Assembly (NCBI GenBank): GCA_964466035.1
Contig: CAYXLR010000009.1
Coordinates: 8,141 to 72,140, forward strand
Direction: 5' to 3'
From: JANQEA01 sp964466035
Lineage (GTDB): Bacteria; Bipolaricaulota; Bipolaricaulia; UBA7950; UBA9294
DNA: 64,000 nucleotides
The notes under the pieces were generated by a model, which did not search any database, was not told the origin of the DNA, and worked only from the letters and a program-made list of their open reading frames with translations. The position numbers were made by a program, and so were the translations under genes. Numbering within the stretch: position 1 is the stretch's first letter; each line of letters opens with the position of its first letter. Shown one piece after another: positions 41,218-49,412 of the stretch.

Positions 41218-44200
41218 CTACTCGGGCGGGGCGCACGGCGCGGCGTCCACGGGAGCGATCCGCTCGTCCGGCTCGACCCCGTCGGCCCCTCCGACGACGC
41301 GGCAGGCCGCCCTGTCCTCGTCGAGCAGCTCGATCACCTCGAGGATCGGCCGTTCCGCCTCGTCCCCTCCTCGATCGACCACGAATCGATCCCCGACGCG
41401 GACGCCGTTGCGGGCGCCGAGCGAGATGAGGGCACGGTCGGTCGCATCGCCGACGCCGATGACCCGGCCGGGCGGCTCCACGAGGACCTCGACCCGAGCC
41501 TCCGATCGGTCCCCCGCTTCGTCCGTCACGCGCAGCGTCACGGTGTAGGCGCCGGGCTCGCGGAAGGTGTGAACGATCCGTGCGCCGGCACCCGAAGCGC
41601 CGTCCCCGAACGCCCATTCGCGGCCGGCGATCGCCGGCGAGGCCGTCTCGTCGGTGAAGACGACCGGGCCTCCGGCATACGGGACCGCGGGACAGTACGT
41701 GAACTCCGTCTTCAGCGGGCGATCGCGAACCGACAGGACGATCCGCGTCTCCCCCTCCCCGAGGAGCTGCGGATGCTGGGGCTCGCCGCGCTCCGCGCCG
41801 ACGAAGTCGGGGACGCGCGCCGCCACGTACTCGTACAGCTCCCAGACGGTGACGTGGAAGTCCCCGTTCAGGTCGGCCGCCCCCTCGAGCCCCCGGAGGA
41901 GGAAGTGGGTGAAGACGCCGTGCTCGAGCTCGGGCGACTCGAACGCGTCCTCGCCCTCCGAGGACGCTGCCAGGAGGAGACGCCCCTCCAATCGGAGATC
42001 GCCGAACCAATCCTGTTCGTCGCCCGAGGCGCGCCGCCCCGGAGGCAGGCTTCTCGACAACCCGCCCGAGTAGCAGCTGTCGAAGAAGACGAGGACGTGA
42101 TCCGACGGGATCCGGTCGAGGAACCGACCGAACTCGTCGTCGCGCAGCGCCGTGTCGTCCTTGGCGTCCGCCTTCGTGTCGGAGAGGACGAAGAACTCGT
42201 CGACGCCGTCGATTTCGTCGGTCCCGTCGTCCGCTCCTTGATACCCGTGGCCGGAGAAGTGGATCACGACCAGGTCGTCCTGCGACGCGACGCGACGGAG
42301 CCAGCCGAGCCCCTCGCGGACGTTGACCAACGTCGCCGGCGACACCGTCAGCCCGGGCCGCGAGCCGAGCTCCGACGCCCCCCCGGTCAGCAGGCGGATC
42401 CGCTCCGTCGGCACGCCGTTCTCGATGAGCCACCGAACGAGCGCCTCGGCGTCCCGCCGCGCGTACGGGAGGTCCTCGACCTCCTCGTAGTCGGAGATCC
42501 CGATAACCAACGCCCAGACGCCGGCAACGGGGACGACGCCCGGCGTGCGCTGCACGTCGAGGAGCTCGGTGTACGTGGCGGTCAGGCCGAGCGAGTCGGT
42601 CACGGTCAAGCGGACCTCGTAGCGGCCGACCTCCTCGTACCGATGGATCGGCTCCGGCTCGCGCGATGCGTGGCCGTCACCGAACGACCATTCCCACGCG
42701 ACGATCGGGCCGTCGACGGCGATCGATCGATCGATGAACCGGACCGGATCGTAGACCGATGGAGCGGACGGCGACGCGTCGAACGCCGCGTCCGGCGGCT
42801 TCGGCTCCTCGACGAGGAGCACGCGCATGACCGCATCGGCTCTCCCCGTCTCGTCGACGACGCGAAGCGTGACCGGCCACGTCCCGGCGACGAACGGGTC
42901 GACCGTCACGATCGGCCCATCGGTCACCAGATCGAAGACTCCGTCCGACTGGAAGTCCCATCCGAACTCGACGATCGCCCCGTCGGGATCGTACGACGAG
43001 CCCGCGTCGAACCGGACCCGGTCGCCGGCCCGCAGGGGGCGGGCGAGGCCCGTCCCGGCCTCGGACACCGGCCCCCACGTGAACGACGCGACCGGCGTCG
43101 TGTCCGCCTCGAAGATCGCCAGGGTCTGCACGAGGGTCGCCGTGTCGCCGTCGTCGTCGGCAACGGTCAGCGCCACCGCGTACTCCCCGGGCTCGGCGTA
43201 GCTGTGGGAGATCGGGTTCCCGAGATCGACGGTCCCGTCCCCGAAGTCCCACCAGTACTCTACGACGGCCCCGTCCGGGTCGGTCGTGCCGGTCGCGTCG
43301 AAGACGACCGGCTCGCCGGCCTCCGGCTCGTACGGCCCGTACCCGAAGGCGGGGACCGGCGGCGCGTTCAGGCGAGGGACGAACCATCGTCCCGTGTCGA
43401 GATCGACGGCGAGGCGGAACCGAACCCCGAGCGTCGCGTTGACCCCGACCTCCGATTCGATCGAGATGTCAGCGAGGCGGATCGCCGCCCGAAGGGCGAC
43501 GTCCGCGACGGTCAGATCCGCGATCTCGACCTCGAGGTCGATCCGCGAGGCGTGGGCGAAGTCGTCCCACGTCAGCGCGAGGTTTCCGGAGGTCGGCTCT
43601 TCGAAGTAGGCCGCGAGACGGCCTCCGAGGCTCCAATCTCCCGTCCTCCACTCGGTCGCCAGAGTGGCCTTCGTCTCGGGGAGCATCGACAGGCCGACCG
43701 ATGCGGACAGCGCTCCGGAGGATCGAGGCAGGTCGGCGACGGCCGCGACATCGAGCCGGTTCAGCGTGAGCTCCGTCGCGCGAGCCGAGAGGGTCAACCC
43801 CCCGAGCCTGAGATCGAGAAGCTGCCTGGAAACGCCCGACGGGCTCTCCCATCCGAGTTCGGTCCGGACCGAGTAGCCTTCCGCCGCGATCTCGGCGGTC
43901 GCCCAGGCCCCCGATCGGCCGACGTCCCCGTCGAGGGCCGCTTCGACGCCGACGGTCGCACGGGCCGTGAGCGGCGATCCGGCCTCGGACGGAACCTCGG
44001 CGTCCAACAGGCGAATCGCGCCGTCGGCGCGGAGCCGCGGGCCTCCCGCCCCGGGGAAGGACGACTCGACCGAGAAGGACGCGCCGTCCCACCTTCGGCC
44101 GGCGCGGATCCGCGCTTCCTCGAAGAAGGGAGGCGCGCTCGCCAACCGGACCGTCCCCGCCAGATCGAGCCCCCAGAGCCCGTCTTCGCGGCGGATCGTC

Positions 44201-45564
44201 ACCTCGACGGCGGTTCCGGAGACGCGCGCCGGATCGACGTGCGCCCCGATCGTCGCCCCCCGCTCGCCGGCCCCGACGCACGGCGAGGCGATCCGAAGCG
44301 CGTAGTCGCCGCCGGCCAAGTCGACGAACTCGGGGTACGCCGCCAGGTCCGACGACCGTCTCTCCGTCCCCATGTAGTCGCCGGTCCCGTTCCCCCAGAC
44401 GTTGTTGTAGCCGAACGTCGGCGGACTCGACGCGGAGAGGTCCTGCGAAACGCGAATCCCCGCGCCCTCGTTCAGCACGATGATGCAGTTGGTCACCGCG
44501 ATCGCCGATCCGGTCGCGAGAACGCCGTCGCCGCCGTTGCGGACGATCGTCGCGAACCGAACCTCGGCCGGGCCGGTGGCGGCGAGCTCGATCCCGTGCC
44601 CCGGACGACAGTCGCCGACCTCGGTCCCCTCGATCCGGCACGTCGCGGAACCGGAGATCCGGACGCCGGCCCCGGTCGCTCCACGGACCGCACCGCCGCG
44701 GATCTCCACACTGCTTGAGTCGCCGGCCTCGATCCCGGTCGCCCCGCCGGTGAACCGGCCGTCGCGGACGACCGCCGTCGCCGTCCCGACGAGTCTCACC
44801 CCGCCCCCGCCGTTGTCCTCGAACCGACAGTCGACGAGCTCGAGCACCGCCTCACCGACGCAGTCGACGCCCCAGCCGGCGTGGTCCTCGAACGATGCGT
44901 CCTCGACGCGCGCCTCGGCGCTTCCATCGAGGACGAGACCGGTGACGCCGTTCCCCTCGAAGCGCGTTCCGTCGATCTCGACCTCGGAATCGACCGCACG
45001 GACGCCGGCTCCGCCGTTGTCCCGAACGGTCCCCCCGACGACCCGAAGGACGGCGCCGGCCTCGCACAGAATCCCGTAGGCGCCGTTACCGCGGATCTCG
45101 CAGTCCTCCAGGAGCGGGGCGGCCGAGAGGCCGCTGATTCGGACCCCCTCCTGCTGCCCGCCGGTGATGACGCAGTCGGAGAAGGTCAGCGCGGCCGATT
45201 CGATGACGACAACCGGGGCATCGAGGACCGACGCCGTCCGCTCGAGCGCGACCCGCTCGATCCGCCCCGAGGCGACGTTTCGGGCGTGGAGGACCTCCTC
45301 GAACCCGTACCCGTAGCGGATGAACGTGCGATCGGAGCCGGAGCCGATCACCGTGACGCCGTTCTTGAACTCGATCTGTTCTTCGTAGACGCCCGGATCG
45401 ACGAGGATCGTGTCCCCGGCCTCGGCTTCGTTCATCGCCGCCTGGACCGAACGGTACGCGCCCAATCCGTCCTTCGACACGATGAGCTGCCGGCCGGCCC
45501 CGAGGACGGCGACCGCAGCGACGAGAAGCGAGACGCAAGCGATCCCCCGGGCCGTCCGAAGCAT
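41218..45564 (-). CDS. Secreted beta-helix/PKD/caspase-like multidomain protein
   Basis: A 1448-residue exported protein. Order of parts: signal peptide (1-23); right-handed parallel beta-helix (about 30-440) with repeats such as GVRISGSATCRIEGTEV; an amphipathic beta-strand region (about 450-760) unlike a named domain; three PKD domains (about 775-1040, with WWDFGDGTVD and EWSFGDGHAS); a caspase-fold (C14) domain (about 1050-1290) with the dyad His1106 in VIHFSGHGYQG and Cys1164 in FFDSCYSGGL; a fourth PKD (about 1305-1375); and a small C-terminal domain resembling FlgT-C. The start ATG is 6 nt from a -10 box. It is the second caspase-like product of the window. Substrate and partner unknown. 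Confidence 0.85.
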   Translation of the reverse strand: MLRTARGIACVSLLVAAVAVLGAGRQLIVSKDGLGAYRSVQAAMNEAEAGDTILVDPGVYEEQIEFKNGVTVIGSGSDRTFIRYGYGFEEVLHARNVASGRIERVALERTASVLDAPVVVIESAALTFSDCVITGGQQEGVRISGLSAAPLLEDCEIRGNGAYGILCEAGAVLRVVGGTVRDNGGAGVRAVDSEVEIDGTRFEGNGVTGLVLDGSAEARVEDASFEDHAGWGVDCVGEAVLELVDCRFEDNGGGGVRLVGTATAVVRDGRFTGGATGIEAGDSSSVEIRGGAVRGATGAGVRISGSATCRIEGTEVGDCRPGHGIELAATGPAEVRFATIVRNGGDGVLATGSAIAVTNCIIVLNEGAGIRVSQDLSASSPPTFGYNNVWGNGTGDYMGTERRSSDLAAYPEFVDLAGGDYALRIASPCVGAGERGATIGAHVDPARVSGTAVEVTIRREDGLWGLDLAGTVRLASAPPFFEEARIRAGRRWDGASFSVESSFPGAGGPRLRADGAIRLLDAEVPSEAGSPLTARATVGVEAALDGDVGRSGAWATAEIAAEGYSVRTELGWESPSGVSRQLLDLRLGGLTLSARATELTLNRLDVAAVADLPRSSGALSASVGLSMLPETKATLATEWRTGDWSLGGRLAAYFEEPTSGNLALTWDDFAHASRIDLEVEIADLTVADVALRAAIRLADISIESEVGVNATLGVRFRLAVDLDTGRWFVPRLNAPPVPAFGYGPYEPEAGEPVVFDATGTTDPDGAVVEYWWDFGDGTVDLGNPISHSYAEPGEYAVALTVADDDGDTATLVQTLAIFEADTTPVASFTWGPVSEAGTGLARPLRAGDRVRFDAGSSYDPDGAIVEFGWDFQSDGVFDLVTDGPIVTVDPFVAGTWPVTLRVVDETGRADAVMRVLLVEEPKPPDAAFDASPSAPSVYDPVRFIDRSIAVDGPIVAWEWSFGDGHASREPEPIHRYEEVGRYEVRLTVTDSLGLTATYTELLDVQRTPGVVPVAGVWALVIGISDYEEVEDLPYARRDAEALVRWLIENGVPTERIRLLTGGASELGSRPGLTVSPATLVNVREGLGWLRRVASQDDLVVIHFSGHGYQGADDGTDEIDGVDEFFVLSDTKADAKDDTALRDDEFGRFLDRIPSDHVLVFFDSCYSGGLSRSLPPGRRASGDEQDWFGDLRLEGRLLLAASSEGEDAFESPELEHGVFTHFLLRGLEGAADLNGDFHVTVWELYEYVAARVPDFVGAERGEPQHPQLLGEGETRIVLSVRDRPLKTEFTYCPAVPYAGGPVVFTDETASPAIAGREWAFGDGASGAGARIVHTFREPGAYTVTLRVTDEAGDRSEARVEVLVEPPGRVIGVGDATDRALISLGARNGVRVGDRFVVDRGGDEAERPILEVIELLDEDRAACRVVGGADGVEPDERIAPVDAAPCAPPE

Positions 45565-45570
45565 GGGCCG

Positions 45571-45599
45571 ATTGTAGGGACGAATCCGGCAAGCAGCAA
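45571..45599 (-). promoter_or_regulatory. Leaderless promoter of the beta-helix/caspase gene
   Basis: On the minus strand TTGCTG (45599-45594), 17 bp, TACAAT (45576-45571), then 6 nt to the ATG at 45564. Confidence 0.7.
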
Positions 45600-45644
45600 T
45601 CTCACGATTCCGCAGGATCGTGCTATCATCGGGCCGGTGAGCCG

Positions 45645-46220
45645 ATGAGAGCCTTCTTCTGCGTTCCTCTGAAGCCGGACGTCGCCTCGGCGATCGATCG
45701 CGTCGCCCGCGGGGTGCGCGACGCGACGGACATGCGGGCCGGGTGGGTCCGCCGGGAGAACTACCACGTCACCCTTCGCTTCCTCGGCGAGATCGATCCG
45801 CTCCTCACGGTCGACCTGGACAAGATCAGCCGCCGGGTGACCGCGCGGCTCGAACCGTTGGTGCTTTCCCTCGATCGACTCGGCTGCTTCCCCTCGATCG
45901 ACCGGGCCCGCGTCCTGTGGATCGGAGGGGATGCCTCTCCGGCGTTCCGCGGCCTCGCGGCGTCGCTCCATCACGAGCTTCGGGGGCTCGACTTCCCGCC
46001 CGAGCGGAAGCCGACCGTCGCCCACGTGACGCTCGCCCGGATCAAGGGGAGGCCGGACGCGGGGCTCTCGCGGGTCCTCGCCGACGCGGATCTCCCCCGC
46101 GAGCTGGAGGCCCGGGTCGACCGGATCGCGTTGATGGAAAGCGTCCTGTCGCATGACGGGGCGGTCTACACGCCGCTGTTCACCACGCCGTTTCGAGGGA
46201 GGGGAAGCGATGCCGATTGA
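45645..46220 (+). CDS. thpR: RNA 2',3'-cyclic phosphodiesterase
   Basis: 2H-phosphoesterase of the LigT/ThpR family, opening 2',3'-cyclic phosphate RNA ends. 191 residues. Both H-x-T-L motifs are present: NYHVTLRFLG (about residue 41) and VAHVTLARIKG (about 126). The N-terminus MRAFFCVPLKP is typical. A TATCAT box lies 15 nt before the ATG, but the -35 is poor. The stop lies within the archease start region, and rtcB follows, giving an RNA-end-processing operon. Confidence 0.9.
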   Translation: MRAFFCVPLKPDVASAIDRVARGVRDATDMRAGWVRRENYHVTLRFLGEIDPLLTVDLDKISRRVTARLEPLVLSLDRLGCFPSIDRARVLWIGGDASPAFRGLAASLHHELRGLDFPPERKPTVAHVTLARIKGRPDAGLSRVLADADLPRELEARVDRIALMESVLSHDGAVYTPLFTTPFRGRGSDAD

Positions 46221-46632
46221 GCACCTGGACCACACGGCGGATCTCGGCCTGCGCGCCACCGGGCCCACGGAGGACGAGGCGTTCTCCGAGGCGGCGAGGG
46301 GGCTGTTCGCGCTGATGGTCGACCTCGCGACCGTTCGACCGGACCAGGAATACGCCGTGCACCTCGAGGCCCCGACGGACGCCGATCTGCTCGTCGAATG
46401 GCTGAGCGATCTGCTGGCGCAGAAAGAGCTGACCGGGCTGGTCTTCTCGCAGTTCGACGTGCGGATCGGGCGAAACGGGGGAGGACTCCGCCTCGACGGC
46501 GTCGCCTCCGGCGAGCGGCTCGATCCGGGAAGGCACCGACCGAAGATCGAGGTCAAGGGGATCAGCTACCTCGGACTGAGCGTCCGACGGACCGACGGCG
46601 GCTGGGCGGCGCAGTGCGTGCTCGACGTGTGA
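46210..46632 (+). CDS. Archease
   Basis: Activator of the RNA ligase RtcB, promoting its guanylylation turnover. 140 residues from ATG 46210, overlapping thpR by 11 bp. The signature IEHLDHTADLGLRATG is at the N-terminus, and the C-terminal GISYLGLSVRRTDGGW with the final VLDV matches, including the terminal aspartate used for metal binding in the family. An in-frame ORF extends upstream into thpR but is not conserved. Confidence 0.93.
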   Translation: MPIEHLDHTADLGLRATGPTEDEAFSEAARGLFALMVDLATVRPDQEYAVHLEAPTDADLLVEWLSDLLAQKELTGLVFSQFDVRIGRNGGGLRLDGVASGERLDPGRHRPKIEVKGISYLGLSVRRTDGGWAAQCVLDV

Positions 46633-46642
46633 GGAGGGGATC

Positions 46643-48103
46643 GTGGCGGGCGGTTTGAGGCTCGAGCGGGTCGCGTCGTCGGAATGGATCCTGCCGCGCG
46701 AAGGGGCGATGCGCGTTCCGGGACGGATCTACGCCGACGCGGAGACGATCGCGCAGCTGGAGGAGGACGTCCGAAACCGCGCCGAGTGGAACGCGCTCGT
46801 GCAGGTGCGAAACGTCGCCTCCCTCCCCGGGATCGTCGACGCCGCGTTGGCGCTTCCGGACGTCCATCCCGGCTACGGCTTTCCGATCGGCGGCGTCGGC
46901 GCGTTCGACCTCGACGACGGGGTCGTCGCCGTCGGTGGGGTCGGGTTCGACATCAACTGCGGCGTGCGTCTCCTTGCCACGCCGCTGGAACGGGCCGCCG
47001 TCGAACCGCGGATCGAGCGCCTCGGGGAGCGCCTCTTCGCGACGGTCCCGGCGGGACTCGGAGCCGAAGGGAGGCTCCGCCTCTCGATCGCCGAGATCGA
47101 CCGCCTCCTCGTGGAGGGCGCCGCGTACGTCGTCGAGCGCGGGTACGGCGTTCCCGACGACCTGGCGCACATCGAGGAGAACGGGCGGATCGAGAACGCC
47201 GATCCGAGCGTCGTCAGCACGCGCGCCAAACAGCGCCAGTTCCGCCAGGTCGGGACCCTCGGCTCCGGGAACCACTACCTCGAGATCCAGGTCGTCGACC
47301 GGGTGCTCGATCCGGAGGCCGCGTCCGCCTACGGCCTGAGCGAGGGCCGAATCGTCGTCTCGATCCACACCGGCTCGCGGGCCCTCGGCCATCAGATCGG
47401 GCAGGACTACCTGAAGGAGATGACCGAAGCGAGCGTGAAGTACGGGATTCCGATCCCCGAACGGGAGCTCGTCTGCGCGCCGATCCGGTCGCCGGAGGGC
47501 GAGCGGTACCTCGGGGCCGTCGCCTGCGGCGCGAACTGCGCGTTCGCCAATCGGCAGGTGATCGCCCACCTGGTGCGGGGCGTGTTCACCGAGGTCGCCG
47601 GCCTCCCGGAGGAGGCGATCCGGACCGTCTACGACATCGGGCACAACAACGTGAAGGTCGAGACGCACGCCGTCGACGGGGCGGTGCGCCCGCTCCTCGT
47701 CCACCGGAAGGGCTCCACCCGCGCGTTCGGACCGGGGAGGAAGGAATCGCCGCAGGCGTACCGGTCGGTCGGGCACCCGGTCCTGGTCGGGGGAACGATG
47801 GGAACGGCCTCCTACGTGATGCGGGGGACCGACCGCGGAATGGAGGTCGCCTTCGGCAGCGGGATCCACGGAGCCGGTCGGGCGCTATCGCGAAAGAAGG
47901 CGGCGAAGCGGTTCTGGGGCGAGACGGTCGTCTCCGACCTCGCCGCGGCCGGGATCCGCGTCTGGGCGCACAGCAAGCGGGGCGTCGCCGAGGAGGCGCC
48001 CGGGGCGTACAAGGACGTCGAGCGGGTCGTCGGCGCCGCCATCGACGCCGGGATCAACAAGGCCGTCGCCCGGCTCCGTCCCCTCGCGGTGATCAAGGGG
48101 TAG
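46643..48103 (+). CDS. rtcB: RNA-splicing ligase RtcB
   Basis: GTP- and Mn-dependent ligase joining 2',3'-cyclic phosphate or 3'-phosphate ends to 5'-OH ends. 486 residues from GTG 46643, normal length. Metal ligands lie in GVGFDINCGVRLL, GSGNHYLEIQ and SIHTGSRALGHQ. The guanylylated His is in LVHRKGSTRAFGPG. It lies 10 bp after archease. No tRNA intron is visible in the window's only tRNA, so RNA repair is the likelier use. Its 3' end overlaps the convergent yvcK gene by 11 bp. Confidence 0.95.
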   Translation: MAGGLRLERVASSEWILPREGAMRVPGRIYADAETIAQLEEDVRNRAEWNALVQVRNVASLPGIVDAALALPDVHPGYGFPIGGVGAFDLDDGVVAVGGVGFDINCGVRLLATPLERAAVEPRIERLGERLFATVPAGLGAEGRLRLSIAEIDRLLVEGAAYVVERGYGVPDDLAHIEENGRIENADPSVVSTRAKQRQFRQVGTLGSGNHYLEIQVVDRVLDPEAASAYGLSEGRIVVSIHTGSRALGHQIGQDYLKEMTEASVKYGIPIPERELVCAPIRSPEGERYLGAVACGANCAFANRQVIAHLVRGVFTEVAGLPEEAIRTVYDIGHNNVKVETHAVDGAVRPLLVHRKGSTRAFGPGRKESPQAYRSVGHPVLVGGTMGTASYVMRGTDRGMEVAFGSGIHGAGRALSRKKAAKRFWGETVVSDLAAAGIRVWAHSKRGVAEEAPGAYKDVERVVGAAIDAGINKAVARLRPLAVIKG

Positions 48104-49412
48104 CGCCTTGGGACCTCACGCGATGTGAGAACGCCCGGGTCTGCCGGACGATCGTCCGCGCCAACCCCGTGGGGGAGTGCTTCACCGTCTGCTTCCCGCC
48201 CCACTCCGCCAGCCCGAGCAGATCCTCGCGGACGACGCGCAGCCCGAATGCGCTTCCGTCCCCGACGTCGTCGCGGACCGGGACGGCCGCCTCGTCGCGG
48301 TACCTGGTGAGCATCGCGTCGCTCGGCGTCGCCGCGTTGGCGATCAGCAGATCGAAGCGGCCGACGTCGACGTACTCGCCGAGGACCCGGAGGTGATCGC
48401 CGAGGGTGAATCCGTCCGTCTCTCCGGGCTGCGTCATCAGGTTGCCGATCAGGACCTTCTCCGCAGCGGCCTCCTCGATCGCCGCCGCGATCCCGTCGAC
48501 GAGGAGGTTGGGGACGAGGCTGGTGAACAGGCTCCCCGGACCGAGGAGGAGCAGATCCGCCTCGGCGATCGCCTTCAGGACCCGCTCGTACGGTTTCACC
48601 GGCACGGGCGTGAGGCGAATCTCACGGATTTTTCGCGGGTCGGAGACGATCCGGCTTTCGCCCTCGACGGTCGCTCCGTCCTCCATCGTCGCGACGAGGC
48701 GGGCCTTGGTCAGCGTCGCCGGGAGGACGTCGCCGCGGATGCTGAGCATGTGGCTCATCGCCTCGACCGCGCGGTCGAAGCCGCCGGTCGCCTGCTCGAG
48801 CCCCGAAAGGAGAAGGTTTCCCAGCGAGTGGCCGGCGAGCTCGTGCTCCCCGACGAAGCGGTACTGCAGGTACGTCGATAGCTCCGTCTCGTCCTCGGCG
48901 AGGGCGAGGAGGCAGTTGCGCACGTCGCCGGGGGGCAGCACGTCGATCTCCTCTCTCAGCCGTCCGGAGCTTCCGCCGTCGTCGGTCACCGTGACCACGG
49001 CGGTGATGTTCGACGTTTCTTCCTTCAACCCCCGAAGGAGGGTCGACAGCCCGGTCCCGCCGCCGACGGCGACGACGCTCGGCCCGCGTTCGAGGATTCG
49101 CGTCCGGTAGATCAACGTCGAGGTCTTCGCCCTCGCGCGCGGCGCGACGCCGCCCGCGACCGAACGGACGAGCTGCCAGAGCGCGATCCCGAAGCCGAGG
49201 ACGCCGAGCACGGCGAAACCGGCGATCAGGGCGCCCCGCGCCGCGGTCCCCCCGGGGAGGGCCTGGTACAGCGTCCGAACCTGATCGACCCCGAGCGCGG
49301 CCAAGACGGCCGCGACGATCAGCGCCACGGAGAGAACGGCGAGAAGGATCCACCGCTTGACGCGCATCCCGGGAACGAGCCAGTGCAGCAGCCCGCGGAC
49401 CGACGGTTTCAC
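48093..49412 (-). CDS. YvcK/CofD-like gluconeogenesis and cell-shape factor
   Basis: A 439-residue protein from a GTG at 49412 that overlaps the dnaE stop (GTGA). The YvcK core starts near residue 110 with VVAVGGGTGLSTLLRGLK and the TVTDDGGSSGRLR loop, followed by PPGDVRNCLLALA and LLLLGPGSLFTSL. In Bacillus and Mycobacterium YvcK/CuvA binds UDP-GlcNAc and is needed for cell-wall synthesis on gluconeogenic carbon. Here two predicted transmembrane helices (ILLAVLSVALIVAAVLAAL and ALIAGFAVLGVLGFGIALW) precede the core, which would tether it to the membrane. Confidence 0.9.
   Translation of the reverse strand: MKPSVRGLLHWLVPGMRVKRWILLAVLSVALIVAAVLAALGVDQVRTLYQALPGGTAARGALIAGFAVLGVLGFGIALWQLVRSVAGGVAPRARAKTSTLIYRTRILERGPSVVAVGGGTGLSTLLRGLKEETSNITAVVTVTDDGGSSGRLREEIDVLPPGDVRNCLLALAEDETELSTYLQYRFVGEHELAGHSLGNLLLSGLEQATGGFDRAVEAMSHMLSIRGDVLPATLTKARLVATMEDGATVEGESRIVSDPRKIREIRLTPVPVKPYERVLKAIAEADLLLLGPGSLFTSLVPNLLVDGIAAAIEEAAAEKVLIGNLMTQPGETDGFTLGDHLRVLGEYVDVGRFDLLIANAATPSDAMLTRYRDEAAVPVRDDVGDGSAFGLRVVREDLLGLAEWGGKQTVKHSPTGLARTIVRQTRAFSHRVRSQGATP

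Noticed and set aside
41569..44718. A 1049-codon open frame opposite the beta-helix/caspase gene
   Set aside because: Low-complexity Arg/Asp/Val-rich translation without motifs; the minus-strand frame has clear domains.
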